Assembly: GCA_947625475.1 (NCBI GenBank)
Contig: CANQOL010000017.1
Span: forward strand, 1-62,167
Direction of reading: 5' to 3'
Length of the DNA: 62,167 bases
DNA from: an uncultured Acetatifactor sp.
Lineage (GTDB): Bacteria > Bacillota > Clostridia > Lachnospirales > Lachnospiraceae
This document shows positions 8,726 through 18,591 of the stretch, in pieces. A model generated the notes under the pieces. It worked only from the letters and a program-made list of their open reading frames with translations, made no database searches and was not told the DNA's origin. A program made the position numbers and the translations under genes. Numbering within the stretch: the first letter of the stretch is position 1; every line of letters begins with the position of its first letter.

Positions 8726-8999
8726 TTGCCTCCTCCTTTCCCTGATACTGCTTTATCACATATTTGATCTCATGGTCAAATACTGTTTCTTCCTTAATTA
8801 AACGCTCCCTCAGCTCCGCCGGGACGGGCCCGCCGGGCTGCAGGTGCTTTTGCTTCTTCTTCTTGGGATTTGCAAGCCTCCGGTGCACTCCGTCGCACAG
8901 ATAGAGATACCCGCCCTCCCGGGCTGTGATCACGTACAGGTTTCCCTTGTCGTGCCCCGCCAGAGAGCGCGCAAACCTGCCCACCATGGTCTCCCTCAT
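8718..8999 (-). CDS. Small KOW-domain RNA-binding protein
   Basis: About 93 residues. The N-terminus ([18 protein letters not shown]) resembles the KOW/L14e-type RNA-binding fold seen in small proteins between map and infA in Clostridia; the middle is strongly basic (NPKKKKQKH). Function unproven; a ribosome-associated role is inferred from the fold and position. Start chosen at 8999 because TGGAGA stands 6 nt upstream. The frame stays open to 9065, but that extension is the repeat element at 8997-9141, whose other copy also encodes MRN-I-R in the same register before an unrelated gene, so it is unlikely to be coding. Confidence 0.8.
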   Translation of the reverse strand: MRETMVGRFARSLAGHDKGNLYVITAREGGYLYLCDGVHRRLANPKKKKQKHLQPGGPVPAELRERLIKEETVFDHEIKYVIKQYQGKEEANV

Positions 9000-9141
9000 A
9001 CGAATCTCCATTCCAGAGCGCTTTGCGCGGCGGGCAGTGAGAAATTCGCGAATGCAATTCCTCATCTGCCATCAGGAGAATTTGTGGCGCCCCGGCACAA
9101 ATTCCCGATTGAAAATCAGCTCATCCCTGTGATTTTCAATC
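8997..9141 (-). repeat. Pseudoknotted intergenic element, copy A
   Basis: Read on the minus strand, from 10 nt past the map stop to the KOW start codon. Hairpin 1: arms 9130-9141/9107-9118, 12 bp perfect. Hairpin 2: arms 9096-9104/9078-9086, 9 bp perfect, 9-nt loop 9087-9095. Hairpin 3: arms 9056-9066/9036-9046, imperfect, loop 9047-9055. The loop of hairpin 2 pairs over all 9 nt (two G-U) with 9013-9021, just before the ribosome binding site at 9005-9010. Copy B is at 28919-29065, with compensatory differences. Confidence 0.85.
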
Positions 9142-9151
9142 TGTCTCCCGC

Positions 9152-9904
9152 CTAGTACAGGGTCAGGATCTCCGGATCGCCCTCCGTAATGAGGATGGTG
9201 TTCTCGTAATGGGCGGAGAGGCTTCCGTCCTCCGTCACCACCGTCCAGTCGTCGTCCAAAAACACCACGTCCGGCCTGCCCATATTGATCATGGGCTCCA
9301 CAGCCAGGGTCATGCCGGCCTTCAGCCGGATGCCCTTCCTCTTCTGGGCAAAATTGGGGATCTGGGGATCCTCATGGAGCCGGGTCCCGATGCCGTGTCC
9401 CACCATCTCCCGCACGATCCCATAGCCGAAGGGGGTCACATAGGCGTCTATGGCGTTGGAGATGTCATGTAGATGATTGCCGTCTCTTGCCATTTTTATT
9501 CCTTCAAAAAAGCTCTGCCGGGTCACCTCAATCAGTTTTTTGGCCTCAGAGCTGATCTCCCCCACTCCGTGGGTCCTGGCCGCGTCCGAGTGGTAGCCCT
9601 TGTAGATCAGGCCCGCGTCCAGGCTGACGATATCCCCCTCCTGGAGGATCCTGTGCCTGCTGGGGATCCCGTGAACCACCTCGTCGTTGACGGACACGCA
9701 GATGGCCGCCGGATATCCGTTGTAATTTTTAAAGTTGGGGATGCAGCCGAGCTTGCGGATCACACTCTCGCCCAGGGCGTCAATGTCGTGGGTGGACATG
9801 CCCGGACGGATCGCATGCTCCATCTCCTTGTGCACGATAGTCAGGAGCCTGCAGGACTCCCGCATCAGCTCTATCTCTCTCTCTGATTTAATCGTAACCG
9901 CCAT
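9152..9904 (-). CDS. map: Type I methionine aminopeptidase
   Basis: Removes the initiator methionine from nascent proteins. The 250-residue pita-bread fold shows the five metal ligands in context: Asp in SLDAGLIY, Asp in HSDAARTHGVG, His in VGHGIGTRLHEDPQIPN, Glu in AVEPMIN and Glu near the end in SLSAHYENTILIT. No N-terminal SH3-binding or zinc-finger extension, so subtype Ia. It follows adk by 15 nt and is followed by the repeat element. Confidence 0.97.
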   Translation of the reverse strand: MAVTIKSEREIELMRESCRLLTIVHKEMEHAIRPGMSTHDIDALGESVIRKLGCIPNFKNYNGYPAAICVSVNDEVVHGIPSRHRILQEGDIVSLDAGLIYKGYHSDAARTHGVGEISSEAKKLIEVTRQSFFEGIKMARDGNHLHDISNAIDAYVTPFGYGIVREMVGHGIGTRLHEDPQIPNFAQKRKGIRLKAGMTLAVEPMINMGRPDVVFLDDDWTVVTEDGSLSAHYENTILITEGDPEILTLY

Positions 9905-9919
9905 ATCCAGCCTTCTTCC

Positions 9920-10561
9920 CTATGACAGGATGGCGGCAACGGCGTCAAAGACCTCCGCCATACTCCGGGTGCCGTCCACTGTCCGCAGGATGCCCTGCTC
10001 GGTATAATACTCAATCAGGGGCTGCGTCTGCTCATGATATACCTTGAGACGGTTCTTCACGGTCTCCGGCTTATCGTCGTCCCGGAGCACCAGCTTCTGT
10101 CCGCAGTGATCACAGATCCCCTCCTGCTTGGGGGGGACATGTTCTATGTGGTAGGTGGCCCCGCAGGCGAGGCAGGCCCTTCTGCCGGACATTCTCCGGA
10201 TGATATTCTCATCGGGCACATTCACATCGATGGCGTAATCGATCTTCTCCCCCTGCTTTGCCAGGGCCTCATCCAGCACCTGGGCCTGAGGGATCGTCCT
10301 GGGGAAGCCGTCCAGCACATATCCGCCGGCACAGTCCTCCTGGGCCACCCGGTCCAGCAGGATCTTGACCGTCAGCTCGTCGGGCACCAGCAGGCCCTGA
10401 TCCATGTACTGCCTGGCTTCCTTCCCCAGCTGGGTCCCCGCCTTGATATTGGCGCGGAAGATATCCCCCGTGGAGATGTGGGGGATCTGATATTTTTCTG
10501 CAATCAGCTGCGCCTGCGTCCCTTTTCCGGCTCCCGGCGCTCCCAACATAATGATCTTCAT
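9920..10561 (-). CDS. adk: Adenylate kinase
   Basis: Interconverts ATP + AMP and 2 ADP. Residues 7-15 form the P-loop [10 protein letters not shown], followed by the AMP-binding TGDIFRANI and DGFPRT motifs. The LID domain (about residues 125-160) contains two Cys-x2-Cys pairs (CLAC and CDHC), the structural zinc site of Gram-positive adenylate kinases. 213 residues, normal. It has its own promoter at 10677-10705 and is probably transcribed with map and the KOW gene. Confidence 0.97.
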   Translation of the reverse strand: MKIIMLGAPGAGKGTQAQLIAEKYQIPHISTGDIFRANIKAGTQLGKEARQYMDQGLLVPDELTVKILLDRVAQEDCAGGYVLDGFPRTIPQAQVLDEALAKQGEKIDYAIDVNVPDENIIRRMSGRRACLACGATYHIEHVPPKQEGICDHCGQKLVLRDDDKPETVKNRLKVYHEQTQPLIEYYTEQGILRTVDGTRSMAEVFDAVAAILS

Positions 10562-10676
10562 TAAAGCCTCCTGTCCGCGGCCTCTCCCCGGTCTCTGATC
10601 CCACCCGGAGTCCTCCTTCTGCCGCCTGTCTATTGCCGCGGGACTTCACTCTTCTGAAAATTCCGCAGATATTTTT

Positions 10677-10705
10677 ATTTTACCTGCTTCCGCCCTTCTT
10701 TGCAA
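10677..10705 (-). promoter_or_regulatory. Promoter of adk
   Basis: -35 TTGCAA (10700-10705), 17-nt spacer, -10 TAAAAT (10677-10682). The adk start is about 115 nt downstream. Between secY and this promoter lies a GC-rich hairpin with 9-bp arms (about 10762-10798) but no T-tract, so read-through from secY is also likely. Confidence 0.75.
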
Positions 10706-10825
10706 CAGAAATTTTTGCTGCTTTAAAAAGCGGAAACGGCCAAGCTGTCAGACAGCGGAACAGGCATCCGCGGGGATCGCCCTGCAGATGCCTGTATCAC
10801 TGCCTTTTATTGTCATGTCCTCGGA

Positions 10826-12139
10826 TCAGTCATTCAAAAAGCCCTTGTAATTGCGCACCAGCATCTGGGATTCCACCTGCTTCATGGTCTCCAGGACAAC
10901 GCTCACCACGATGATCAGGCTGGTTCCTCCGAAGGAAACCTGCGCGTTGAACACGCCGTTGAAGAAGTACGGGAGCACCGCCACAATAATCAGGCCCACA
11001 GCACCGATAAAGACGATGTAGTTCAGCACCCTGTTCAGGTAGTCGCTGGTAGGCTTGCCGGGCCTGATGCCCGGGATGAAACCGCCCTGCTTTTTCATAT
11101 TGTCCGCAATCATCAGCGGATTAAAGGTGATGGAGGTGTAGAAATACGCGAAAAACACGATCAGCACCACATACACCAAAAGTCCGATGGAATAGATCGG
11201 GTTCTCCGGATCGCACCAGCTTCCGGAATTTAAGCCTCTCAGGACCTGTCCCCAGAAGCCCGTCCCCTGATAACCCAGCAGACTGCAGATGATGATAGGC
11301 GTCTGCATGATGGAGGAAGCAAAGATGATTGGGATCACCCCGGAGGTATTGACCCTCAGGGGGATGTTGGATGTCTGTCCTCCCACCATTTTTCTGCCCT
11401 GCACCTTCTTGGCGTACTGCACGGGGATCTTGCGGACGCCCGCGTTCAAAATGACCACCAGCACCACCATCAGCACGATGATGGCCAGAATAATCAAGGC
11501 AGCCAGCACCGCCGTGGCGGGTGCTTTGCCGAACACAAACTGTTCAAACAGTCCGCCGATATCCTGGGGCAGCCTGGAGATGATATTGATCACCAGGACG
11601 ATGGAAATACCGTTTCCGATCCCGTTCTCCGTGATCCGCTCGCCCACCCACATGAGGAAGGCGCTGCCTGCCGTGAGGGCCGTGATGGTGGTGATCACAT
11701 TGATCGCATTGTAGTTCACCAGAAGTCCCTGGCGTCCGAAGCCGACCGCCATGGCGGTCGCCTGGATCAGAGCCAGCACCACCGTCACATAACGGGTGAT
11801 GGAAGCAATCTTCTTTCTGCCCTCCTCGCCGTCCCGCTGCATTTCTTCCAGCTTGGGGATTGCAATGGTCAGCAGCTGCATGATGATGGAGGAAGTGATA
11901 TAAGGGTTGATGTTCAATGCCAAAATGGACATGTTCAGGAAGGAACCGCCTGTAATGGCATCGAAAAAGCTAAATGCATCGCCAGTCTGAGCAGCAAACC
12001 ACTGGGAAAAATAATTCCTGTCGACACCCGGCACAGGCAGCTGCGACCCAAAACGGATCACAACCAGCATGGCCAGAGTGAAAAGCATTTTTTGTCTGAT
12101 CTCCTTAATTTTGAATGCATTTTTCAGTGTTGTAAGCAT
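10826..12139 (-). CDS. secY: Preprotein translocase subunit SecY
   Basis: Channel subunit of the Sec translocon. 437 residues with about ten membrane-spanning segments; the N-terminus MLTTLKNAFKIKEIRQKMLFTL precedes TM1. The plug region, the GIRPGKPTSDYL cytoplasmic loop and the late conserved TM segments are all recognisable. The start codon directly abuts the rplO stop, the usual tight coupling in the spc operon. Confidence 0.97.
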   Translation of the reverse strand: MLTTLKNAFKIKEIRQKMLFTLAMLVVIRFGSQLPVPGVDRNYFSQWFAAQTGDAFSFFDAITGGSFLNMSILALNINPYITSSIIMQLLTIAIPKLEEMQRDGEEGRKKIASITRYVTVVLALIQATAMAVGFGRQGLLVNYNAINVITTITALTAGSAFLMWVGERITENGIGNGISIVLVINIISRLPQDIGGLFEQFVFGKAPATAVLAALIILAIIVLMVVLVVILNAGVRKIPVQYAKKVQGRKMVGGQTSNIPLRVNTSGVIPIIFASSIMQTPIIICSLLGYQGTGFWGQVLRGLNSGSWCDPENPIYSIGLLVYVVLIVFFAYFYTSITFNPLMIADNMKKQGGFIPGIRPGKPTSDYLNRVLNYIVFIGAVGLIIVAVLPYFFNGVFNAQVSFGGTSLIIVVSVVLETMKQVESQMLVRNYKGFLND

Positions 12140-12580
12140 TTACATCACCTCTGCCGTTCCACCAAGAGCCTCTATCTTTTCCTTTGCGGAAGCGCTGTAA
12201 GCATCCACCTTCACGTTCAGCTTCTTGGTAAGTTCTCCGTTTCCAAGTATCTTTACGCCGTCCCGGGGATTCTTGATCACGCCGGCCGCCAGCAGTGCAT
12301 CCACATCCACCGCGGCTCCGTCCTCGAAACGCTCCAGTGCGCTTATATTGATTGCAACGATATCCTTTGTATTCCTGTTGGTGAAGCCTCTCTTGGGAAG
12401 TCGTCTGTACAAAGGCATCTGACCGCCCTCGAAACCGGGTCTGGGAGCTCCGGATCTCGCCTTCTGTCCCTTATGGCCCTTGCCGGCCGTCTTGCCGTTG
12501 CCCGAACCATGTCCGCGGCCTCTTCTAAAATTATCGCTCTTCACAGAGCCCTGCGCAGGTCTTAAATTGGATAATTCCAT
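12140..12580 (-). CDS. rplO: 50S ribosomal protein L15
   Basis: 146 residues. The glycine/arginine-rich N-terminal arm ([24 protein letters not shown]), which threads into 23S rRNA, is followed by the globular domain with [17 protein letters not shown]. Sits between rpmD and secY as usual. Confidence 0.97.
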   Translation of the reverse strand: MELSNLRPAQGSVKSDNFRRGRGHGSGNGKTAGKGHKGQKARSGAPRPGFEGGQMPLYRRLPKRGFTNRNTKDIVAINISALERFEDGAAVDVDALLAAGVIKNPRDGVKILGNGELTKKLNVKVDAYSASAKEKIEALGGTAEVM

Positions 12581-12600
12581 TTTGACACCTCCTTATCTGA

Positions 12601-12792
12601 TTATTCTTCTACTTCTTCTACCTTGACCATGTGGCTGATCTGGCGGATCTGCCCTCTCGTAGCCCCATTGTCAGGGAGTATAACGGACTTGTTCAGCTTT
12701 GTAAGCCCCATGGACAGGGCGGTCGCCTTGTTCTTGGGAACGGCCCCGATGGTGGACTTTACCAAAGTGATCTTTAACTTCTTGTCTGCCAT
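12601..12792 (-). CDS. rpmD: 50S ribosomal protein L30
   Basis: 63-residue small ferredoxin-like-fold protein; LKITLVKSTIGAVPKNKATALSMGL is the family core, ending in an acidic tail (VKVEEVEE). Position between rpsE and rplO is standard. Confidence 0.96.
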   Translation of the reverse strand: MADKKLKITLVKSTIGAVPKNKATALSMGLTKLNKSVILPDNGATRGQIRQISHMVKVEEVEE

Positions 12793-12822
12793 TGTCCTTC
12801 TCCTTTCCCGCCTGCGTTTCCG

Positions 12823-13332
12823 TCAGGCGATGACCTCCTCCACAGCCTTGCCGCGGTTCTTTGCAACTTCTTCCGGTGCCTTCAGCTGGCTCAGGCCGGA
12901 GATGGTGGCCAGGACCACGTTCTGCTTGTTGTTGGAGCCCAAAGACTTGGTTCGGATATTCTTGATGCCGGCCAGCTCACACACCACACGGGCGGGACCG
13001 CCTGCGATAATACCGGTGCCTTCCGGAGCCTTCTTCAAAAGCACATTGGCAGAGCCGTACTTTCCGATGAAATCGTGGGTGATGGAGCTGGACTCATCCA
13101 TGGCCACCTTCACGATGTGCTTCATTGCGTCCTCTTTTCCCTTGCGGATCGCTTCCGGGATCTCCACTGCCTTGCCCAGACCTGCGCCCACATGGCCGTT
13201 GCCGTCGCCTACCACCACCAGAGCGGTGAACCGCATGTTGCGTCCGCCCTTGACCGTCTTGGTCACGCGCTTAATGGTCACGACCTTGTCCGTCAGTTCC
13301 AGCTGGCTTGCATCTATGATCGTATTTCTCAT
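12823..13332 (-). CDS. rpsE: 30S ribosomal protein S5
   Basis: 169-residue small-subunit protein involved in decoding fidelity and the mRNA entry helicase. The N-terminal double-stranded RNA-binding-like domain contains [28 protein letters not shown]. The C-terminal domain has [20 protein letters not shown]. All conserved blocks are present. Confidence 0.97.
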   Translation of the reverse strand: MRNTIIDASQLELTDKVVTIKRVTKTVKGGRNMRFTALVVVGDGNGHVGAGLGKAVEIPEAIRKGKEDAMKHIVKVAMDESSSITHDFIGKYGSANVLLKKAPEGTGIIAGGPARVVCELAGIKNIRTKSLGSNNKQNVVLATISGLSQLKAPEEVAKNRGKAVEEVIA

Positions 13333-13351
13333 TGATTAACTCCTTCCTTTC

Positions 13352-13720
13352 CTAGAATTCCAGGCCAGCTTCTCTGGCTGCCTCAGCTAACGCTGCCACT
13401 TTACCCTGATATATAAAGCCGCCTCTGTCAAAGACAACTTCCTTGATGCCCTTCTCGATCGCTCTCTTGGCAATCACAGTGCCCAGGTATGCCGCCGCAT
13501 CCACATTGTTGGTCTTCTCCAGCTGCGCCTTCACGTCCTTCTCCAGGGTGGAGGCCGCCACAAGGGTGTGTCCTACCGTGTCGTCGATAATTTGAGCATA
13601 CATATGATTATTGCTTCTAAACACAGCCAGGCGGGGTCTGCTCGCGGTACCGCTGAAGCGGTTGCGAATTTTCATGTGCTTTTTAACACGTACTTCCTGT
13701 CTTGATTCCTTTCTAACCAT
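13352..13720 (-). CDS. rplR: 50S ribosomal protein L18
   Basis: 5S rRNA-binding protein, 122 residues from the chosen start [21 protein letters not shown]. The AAGGAG site lies 9 nt before the ATG at 13720 but only 3 nt before another in-frame ATG at 13726, so 13720 is preferred. [26 protein letters not shown] and the C-terminal [26 protein letters not shown] are typical. Confidence 0.96.
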   Translation of the reverse strand: MVRKESRQEVRVKKHMKIRNRFSGTASRPRLAVFRSNNHMYAQIIDDTVGHTLVAASTLEKDVKAQLEKTNNVDAAAYLGTVIAKRAIEKGIKEVVFDRGGFIYQGKVAALAEAAREAGLEF

Positions 13721-13740
13721 CTTCATACTCTCCTTATCAA

Positions 13741-14283
13741 TTATTTCTTACCGGTCTTGCCAACCTTGCGCCTGATGGTCTCGTCCGCATACTTGATGCC
13801 CTTGCCCTTGTAAGGCTCAGGTCTTCTCTTGTCTCTGATCTCAGCGGCGTATTGGCCTACCTTCTCCTTGTCAATGCCCTTGACAATGATCACGTTCTGT
13901 CCTTCCACCACTGCCTCCAGGCCCTCGGGATCCTCCATCTCAACGGGATGGGAATATCCCAGGGACAGAGTCAGCTTTTTGCCGGACTTGGCGGCTCTGT
14001 AGCCCACGCCGTTTACCTCTAACTTCTTCTCGAAGCCCTCCGTGACGCCCACCACCATATTGTGGATCAGGGTCCTGGTCAGCCCGTGAAGGGACTTCAT
14101 CTTCTTCAGATCATTCGGTCTGGAAACCACTACCTCAGCGCCCTCCACCTTGATCTCCATCTCTGTGGGCAGCACTCTCTCGAGAGTTCCCTTGGGACCT
14201 TTTACAGTCACTTTATTATTTTCTGCAACCTCCACAGTCACACCTGCGGGAATTGCGATTGGCATTCTTCCTATACGTGACAT
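13741..14283 (-). CDS. rplF: 50S ribosomal protein L6
   Basis: 180 residues with the duplicated L6 fold; [19 protein letters not shown] at the N-terminus and the C-terminal signature [14 protein letters not shown] near the sarcin-ricin loop contact. Normal length, between rpsH and rplR. Confidence 0.97.
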   Translation of the reverse strand: MSRIGRMPIAIPAGVTVEVAENNKVTVKGPKGTLERVLPTEMEIKVEGAEVVVSRPNDLKKMKSLHGLTRTLIHNMVVGVTEGFEKKLEVNGVGYRAAKSGKKLTLSLGYSHPVEMEDPEGLEAVVEGQNVIIVKGIDKEKVGQYAAEIRDKRRPEPYKGKGIKYADETIRRKVGKTGKK

Positions 14284-14329
14284 GCCCGTACCTCCTAAAT
14301 ATAAATGAAATGATTGATTGGTTTCCCTC

Positions 14330-14731
14330 TTACCAGACGAAAGCCAGAACCTCGCCGCCTACCTGCAGCTCTCTCGCCTTCTTGTCGGTGATCACACCCT
14401 GGTTGGTGGAGATGATGGCCACCCCCAGACCTCCCAGCACCCTGGGCAGCTCATCCTTGCCGGCGTACACACGCAGGCCGGGCTTGGAGATTCTCTTGAT
14501 GCCGGAGATGATCTTCTCGTTCTTATCTCCGCCGTACTTTAAGGTGATATGGATCGTCTTAAAGCTGCCGTCGTCGATCAGATCGTACTTCTTGATGTAG
14601 CCCTCGTCCAACAGGATGCCGGCGATCGCCAGCTTCATCTTAGAAGCAGGTACATCCACTGTATCATGTTTTGCAGTGTTCGCGTTACGGATTCTTGTAA
14701 GCATATCTGCAATAGGATCGCTTATAGTCAT
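14330..14731 (-). CDS. rpsH: 30S ribosomal protein S8
   Basis: 133-residue central-domain 16S rRNA-binding protein. [18 protein letters not shown] start and the C-terminal [21 protein letters not shown] block are diagnostic. In E. coli S8 represses the spc operon; no such site was identified here. Confidence 0.97.
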   Translation of the reverse strand: MTISDPIADMLTRIRNANTAKHDTVDVPASKMKLAIAGILLDEGYIKKYDLIDDGSFKTIHITLKYGGDKNEKIISGIKRISKPGLRVYAGKDELPRVLGGLGVAIISTNQGVITDKKARELQVGGEVLAFVW

Positions 14732-14746
14732 GATTTTGCCTCCTCC

Positions 14747-14932
14747 TTACCAACTTGCTTTCTTAACGCCGGGGATCTGTCCTTTGTATGCCAACTCACG
14801 GAAGCAAACTCTGCAGATTCCGTATTTTCTCAAATAAGCATGTGGACGACCACAGATCTTACAACGGGTATAAGCCTGAGTAGAGAACTTAGGTTTGCGC
14901 TGCTGCTTAATTTTCATTGCTGTCTTAGCCAT
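14747..14932 (-). CDS. rpsN: 30S ribosomal protein S14, zinc-binding type
   Basis: 61 residues, the short type Z form, with two Cys-x2-Cys pairs (CKIC and CRVC) that bind zinc. [21 protein letters not shown] is typical of Firmicutes. The zinc-free long paralogue is not in the window. Confidence 0.96.
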   Translation of the reverse strand: MAKTAMKIKQQRKPKFSTQAYTRCKICGRPHAYLRKYGICRVCFRELAYKGQIPGVKKASW

Positions 14933-14949
14933 GAGAAATTTCCCTCCTA

Positions 14950-15489
14950 TTATTTAGCGAAGGGCATGTTGAACAGAGTCAACAGTTCACGCGCCTCTTC
15001 GTCGGTCTTTGCCGTGGTTACAAAAATGATATCCATGCCTCTGGTCTTGTCGATCTTGTCATACTCGATCTCAGGGAAGATGATCTGCTCCTTGATACCC
15101 AGAGCATAGTTGCCTCTGCCGTCGAAGGAATTGGGGGTAACGCCTCTGAAGTCACGCACACGGGGCAGCGCCAGGTTCACCAGACGGTCCAGGAACTCAT
15201 ACATTTTTTCACCGCGCAGGGTGGTCTTGCAGCCGATCGTCATGCCCTCACGGATCTTGAAGTTTGCCACCGACTTCTTGGCCTTGGTAAGGACCGCCTT
15301 CTGTCCGGTGATGGTCTCCATATCCTTGACCGCGCTCTCCAGGACCTTAGCGTTCTCCTTCGCCTCGCCGACGCCCATGTTGACAACGATCTTGTCGAGC
15401 TTGGGAACCTGCATCACGTTTTTATATCCAAACTTTTTTGTCATCGCCGGGATGATCTCGTTATTATACAAATCTTTCAGTCTGCTCAC
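14950..15489 (-). CDS. rplE: 50S ribosomal protein L5
   Basis: 179-residue 5S rRNA-binding protein of the central protuberance. [36 protein letters not shown] and the C-terminal [20 protein letters not shown] are the family blocks. Confidence 0.97.
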   Translation of the reverse strand: MSRLKDLYNNEIIPAMTKKFGYKNVMQVPKLDKIVVNMGVGEAKENAKVLESAVKDMETITGQKAVLTKAKKSVANFKIREGMTIGCKTTLRGEKMYEFLDRLVNLALPRVRDFRGVTPNSFDGRGNYALGIKEQIIFPEIEYDKIDKTRGMDIIFVTTAKTDEEARELLTLFNMPFAK

Positions 15490-15513
15490 GATTTCTATGC
15501 CTCCTTCCTCACA

Positions 15514-15825
15514 TTACTTGTCCTTGATCACTTCCCCGGTAGACTTCGCCACGCGGACCTTCTTGCCGTCCTCAACCTTGAAGCCGATCCTGGTAGCCTT
15601 GCCGTTGTGCACATACATCACATTGGAAATGTCAATAGGAGCTTCTTTCTGAATGATCCCGCCGTTGGGGTTGGCCTGTGAGGGCTTGGTGTGCTTGGAA
15701 ACCATGTTCACACCCTCCACCAGGACCTTATGGCCCTTCACGTCCACGGAGATCACTTTGCCTTCTTTATTGTTGTCCTTGCCGGCGATCACCTTGACCG
15801 TGTCGCCCTTCTTAATCTTTAACAT
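15514..15825 (-). CDS. rplX: 50S ribosomal protein L24
   Basis: 103-residue early-assembly protein with an N-terminal KOW motif (KKGDTVKVIAGKDNNKEGKVI) followed by the conserved EGVNMVSKHTKPSQANPNGGI segment. Confidence 0.97.
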   Translation of the reverse strand: MLKIKKGDTVKVIAGKDNNKEGKVISVDVKGHKVLVEGVNMVSKHTKPSQANPNGGIIQKEAPIDISNVMYVHNGKATRIGFKVEDGKKVRVAKSTGEVIKDK

Positions 15826-15836
15826 GGGGCACCTCC

Positions 15837-16205
15837 TTATAAGACTTCGGGAGCCAGGGAAACAATCCTCATGAACTGTTTCTCACGGAGCTCTCTGGCC
15901 ACAGGTCCAAAGATACGGGTTCCTCTGGGAGTCTTGTCGTCCTTGATGATCACAGCAGCATTCTCGTCAAACTTGATGTAGGAGCCGTCCTTGCGGCGGG
16001 CGCCCTTCACGGTACGGACTACCACAGCCTTCACCACATCGCCCTTCTTTACAACGCCGCCAGGCGTTGCATCTTTGACGGAAGCAACGATCACATCGCC
16101 GATCTGTGCATATCTTCTTGTAGAGCCGCCCATCACACGAATGCAAAGCAATTCCTTCGCGCCGGTGTTATCAGCGACCTTCAGTCTGCTCTCTTGCTGA
16201 ATCAT
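15837..16205 (-). CDS. rplN: 50S ribosomal protein L14
   Basis: 122 residues, beta-barrel protein at the subunit interface. [24 protein letters not shown] and the C-terminal [26 protein letters not shown] are unmistakable. Confidence 0.97.
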   Translation of the reverse strand: MIQQESRLKVADNTGAKELLCIRVMGGSTRRYAQIGDVIVASVKDATPGGVVKKGDVVKAVVVRTVKGARRKDGSYIKFDENAAVIIKDDKTPRGTRIFGPVARELREKQFMRIVSLAPEVL

Positions 16206-16220
16206 GTCAATTCTCCTTCT

Positions 16221-16475
16221 TTATTTAGCCTTTTCTACAATCTCGACCAGTCTCCATCTCTTGTCCTTGGACAGGGGCCTGGTCTCCATCACCTTGACGG
16301 TATCGCCGATGCTGCACTCGTTGTTCTCGTCATGCGCCTTCAGCTTGTAGGTATTCTTCACAACCTTGCCGTACAGAGGATGCTTCACGTGCTCTTCAAT
16401 GGCCACAACAATCGTCTTGTCCATCTTGTTGCTGGTGACCTTACCGGTACGGGTCTTTCTCAAATTTCTTTCCAC
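16221..16475 (-). CDS. rpsQ: 30S ribosomal protein S17
   Basis: 84-residue OB-fold protein that binds 16S rRNA helices 7 and 11. [21 protein letters not shown] and [21 protein letters not shown] are typical. Confidence 0.97.
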   Translation of the reverse strand: MERNLRKTRTGKVTSNKMDKTIVVAIEEHVKHPLYGKVVKNTYKLKAHDENNECSIGDTVKVMETRPLSKDKRWRLVEIVEKAK

Positions 16476-16504
16476 GATAGATTCTCCTTTCTTTCCGCTA
16501 CGGC

Positions 16505-16708
16505 TTACGCTTTGGCCTTCTGGGTGATGACTGTCTGGATACGGGCAATGTTCTTTCTGACTTCCTTGATCCTGGCCGTGTTGTCCAGCTGGTTGGTAGC
16601 GTTCTGGAATCTCAAATTGAAAAGCTCTTTCTTGGCGGAGACCAGCTCCTGCGCCAATTCCGCTTCGGACTTGCTCTTTAACTCTTCTACATATTTACTT
16701 GTCTTCAT
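16505..16708 (-). CDS. rpmC: 50S ribosomal protein L29
   Basis: 67-residue helical hairpin protein at the tunnel exit, part of the docking site for SRP and trigger factor. Contains [22 protein letters not shown]. Its ATG overlaps the rplP stop by 4 nt. Confidence 0.96.
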   Translation of the reverse strand: MKTSKYVEELKSKSEAELAQELVSAKKELFNLRFQNATNQLDNTARIKEVRKNIARIQTVITQKAKA

Positions 16709-17136
16709 TCTGTTACACCGCCTTCCAGATCTGCTTTAGAAACGACTTTACATTTACATGGAAGCTTATGCATGGCAAGACGCAGTGCCTCGCGGGCCTG
16801 ATCCTCAGGAACGCCTGCGATCTCAAACATAACACGTCCGGGTTTCACTACCGCCACCCAGTACTCCAGGGAGCCTTTTCCGGAACCCATACGGGTCTCA
16901 GCGGGCTTCGTGGTCACAGGCTTATCCGGGAAGATCTTGATCCACACCTTACCGGAACGCTTTGTGAAACGGGTCAGGGCAATACGGGCTGCCTCGATCT
17001 GATTGGACTTGATCCAGCAGGGCTCTACAGCCACAAGTCCGAACTCACCATAGCTTAAGGTGTTGCCTCTGGAGGCTTTGCCGGCCATGGTGCCGCGGAA
17101 CTGTTTACGACGCTTTACTCTCTTCGGCATTAACAT
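16705..17136 (-). CDS. rplP: 50S ribosomal protein L16
   Basis: 143-residue protein near the A-site t[24 protein letters not shown] start and the [25 protein letters not shown] block, which holds the arginine hydroxylated in some bacteria. It shares one base with the rpsC end and overlaps rpmC by 4 nt, so translation of the three genes is coupled. Confidence 0.97.
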   Translation of the reverse strand: MLMPKRVKRRKQFRGTMAGKASRGNTLSYGEFGLVAVEPCWIKSNQIEAARIALTRFTKRSGKVWIKIFPDKPVTTKPAETRMGSGKGSLEYWVAVVKPGRVMFEIAGVPEDQAREALRLAMHKLPCKCKVVSKADLEGGVTE

Positions 17137-17795
17137 TACTGCTCACTCCCTTCTGTCTTGTTTTCTTTCGCAGGAAGCACCTCGCCTTTGTAGATCCAAA
17201 CCTTGACGCCGACCTTGCCGTAGGTGGTGTCTGCCTCGGCAAAACCGTAGTCGATGTCAGCTCTCAGTGTCTGAAGGGGAATGGTTCCCTCGTTGTAAAA
17301 CTCGGAGCGGGCAATATCCGCGCCGCCCAGACGTCCCGCGCAGCATGCCTTGATTCCCAGGGCCCCTGCCTTCATGGTTCTGCCCATGCAGGACTTCATG
17401 GCGCGGCGGAAGGAGACACGGTTCTCCAGCTGCTGGGCAATATTCTCGGCCACCAGCTGAGCGTCTCTGTCCGGTCTCTTGATCTCCTTGATATCCACCA
17501 GCACCTTCTTGTCAGTGAGCTTGCACAGCTCCTTCTTGGTCACCTCGATCTCGGCGCCGCCCTTGCCGATCACCACGCCGGGCTTGGCGGTGTAAATGAC
17601 AACCTTCACTCTGTCGGACGCCCTCTCAATCTCAATCTTGGAGACGCCGGCGCCAAACAGCTTTTTCTTCAGGAACTTTCTGATCTCATAGTCCTCCACC
17701 AGATAATCGGAGAACTCCTTCTCGGCATACCACTTGGAATCCCAATCCTTAATAACGCCGACCCTAAGGCCGTGAGGATTAACTTTCTGTCCCAT
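17136..17795 (-). CDS. rpsC: 30S ribosomal protein S3
   Basis: 219-residue protein lining the mRNA entry channel. The KH domain contains the GxxG loop in [16 protein letters not shown], and the C-terminal domain has [22 protein letters not shown]. Both are complete. Confidence 0.97.
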   Translation of the reverse strand: MGQKVNPHGLRVGVIKDWDSKWYAEKEFSDYLVEDYEIRKFLKKKLFGAGVSKIEIERASDRVKVVIYTAKPGVVIGKGGAEIEVTKKELCKLTDKKVLVDIKEIKRPDRDAQLVAENIAQQLENRVSFRRAMKSCMGRTMKAGALGIKACCAGRLGGADIARSEFYNEGTIPLQTLRADIDYGFAEADTTYGKVGVKVWIYKGEVLPAKENKTEGSEQ

Positions 17796-17806
17796 CTCTC
17801 TTCCTC

Positions 17807-18190
17807 CTATTTCTCGTCAAGCACAACGGTGATATGGCTCATTCTCTTCTCGATCCTGTAGGCCCTTCCCTGTGCTCTGGGTCTAACTCTCTTCATTGTC
17901 GGTCCCTTGTTCGCGTAGCACTCCGCCACATACAGGTCATCTGCGTTCATGCCCTTGACCTCAGCGTTTGCGATCGCCGACTGAAGCAGTTTCTTGATGA
18001 TACCGGAAGCGTATCTGGGATTGTATTCCAGGACAGCCAGGGCAGTCTGCACATCCTTGCCTCTGATGGCGTCCAAAACGAAACACGCCTTCTGGACAGG
18101 CACTCTGGCGTAAGATAACTTAGCTGACGGCCTGGTATCTTTCTGCGCGTTTCTCTCTCTCTTAATTTGGGATCTATGTCCTTTAGCCAT
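17807..18190 (-). CDS. rplV: 50S ribosomal protein L22
   Basis: 127 residues; the beta-hairpin that extends into the peptide exit tunnel ends in the conserved [18 protein letters not shown] segment. The 103-nt gap to rpsS upstream is GC-rich and contains palindromic CGGCCGNCGGCCG-like sequence, without an obvious promoter. Confidence 0.97.
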   Translation of the reverse strand: MAKGHRSQIKRERNAQKDTRPSAKLSYARVPVQKACFVLDAIRGKDVQTALAVLEYNPRYASGIIKKLLQSAIANAEVKGMNADDLYVAECYANKGPTMKRVRPRAQGRAYRIEKRMSHITVVLDEK

Positions 18191-18293
18191 AGATGTTTTC
18201 CTCCTTTCAACTCCGACGGCTGCAGCGTCCCGCCCGGGAGCCGGACAGCAGCCGCCCTCCGGCCGACGGCCGGCGCAGCCTTATGGCCTCCTA

Positions 18294-18575
18294 TTATCTT
18301 ACCTTGGACTTCTTCTCGTCCTTGCCGTGTCCTCTGTAGGTCCTGGTCACCACAAACTCACCCAGCTTGTGGCCCACCATATCCTCCGTGATATATACGG
18401 GAACATGCTTCCTTCCGTCATGGACGGCGATGGTGTGCCCCACAAAGGAAGGGAAAATCGTAGAACGGCGGGACCAGGTCTTGATGACCTGCTTCTGTCC
18501 TGCTGCATTTAAAGCATCTACCTTTTTCAGCAGACTCTCATCCGCAAAGGGTCCTTTTTTCAGTGATCTAGCCAT
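18294..18575 (-). CDS. rpsS: 30S ribosomal protein S19
   Basis: 93-residue head protein in contact with S13 and 16S r[22 protein letters not shown] and the [19 protein letters not shown] block are typical. Confidence 0.97.
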   Translation of the reverse strand: MARSLKKGPFADESLLKKVDALNAAGQKQVIKTWSRRSTIFPSFVGHTIAVHDGRKHVPVYITEDMVGHKLGEFVVTRTYRGHGKDEKKSKVR

Positions 18576-18591
18576 TTTCTTTCCTCCTCAA

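Noticed and set aside
9000..9065. N-terminal extension of the KOW protein to 9065
   Set aside because: Lies in the repeat element, whose other copy gives a similar MRN-I-R frame before an unrelated gene; the better ribosome binding site precedes 8999.
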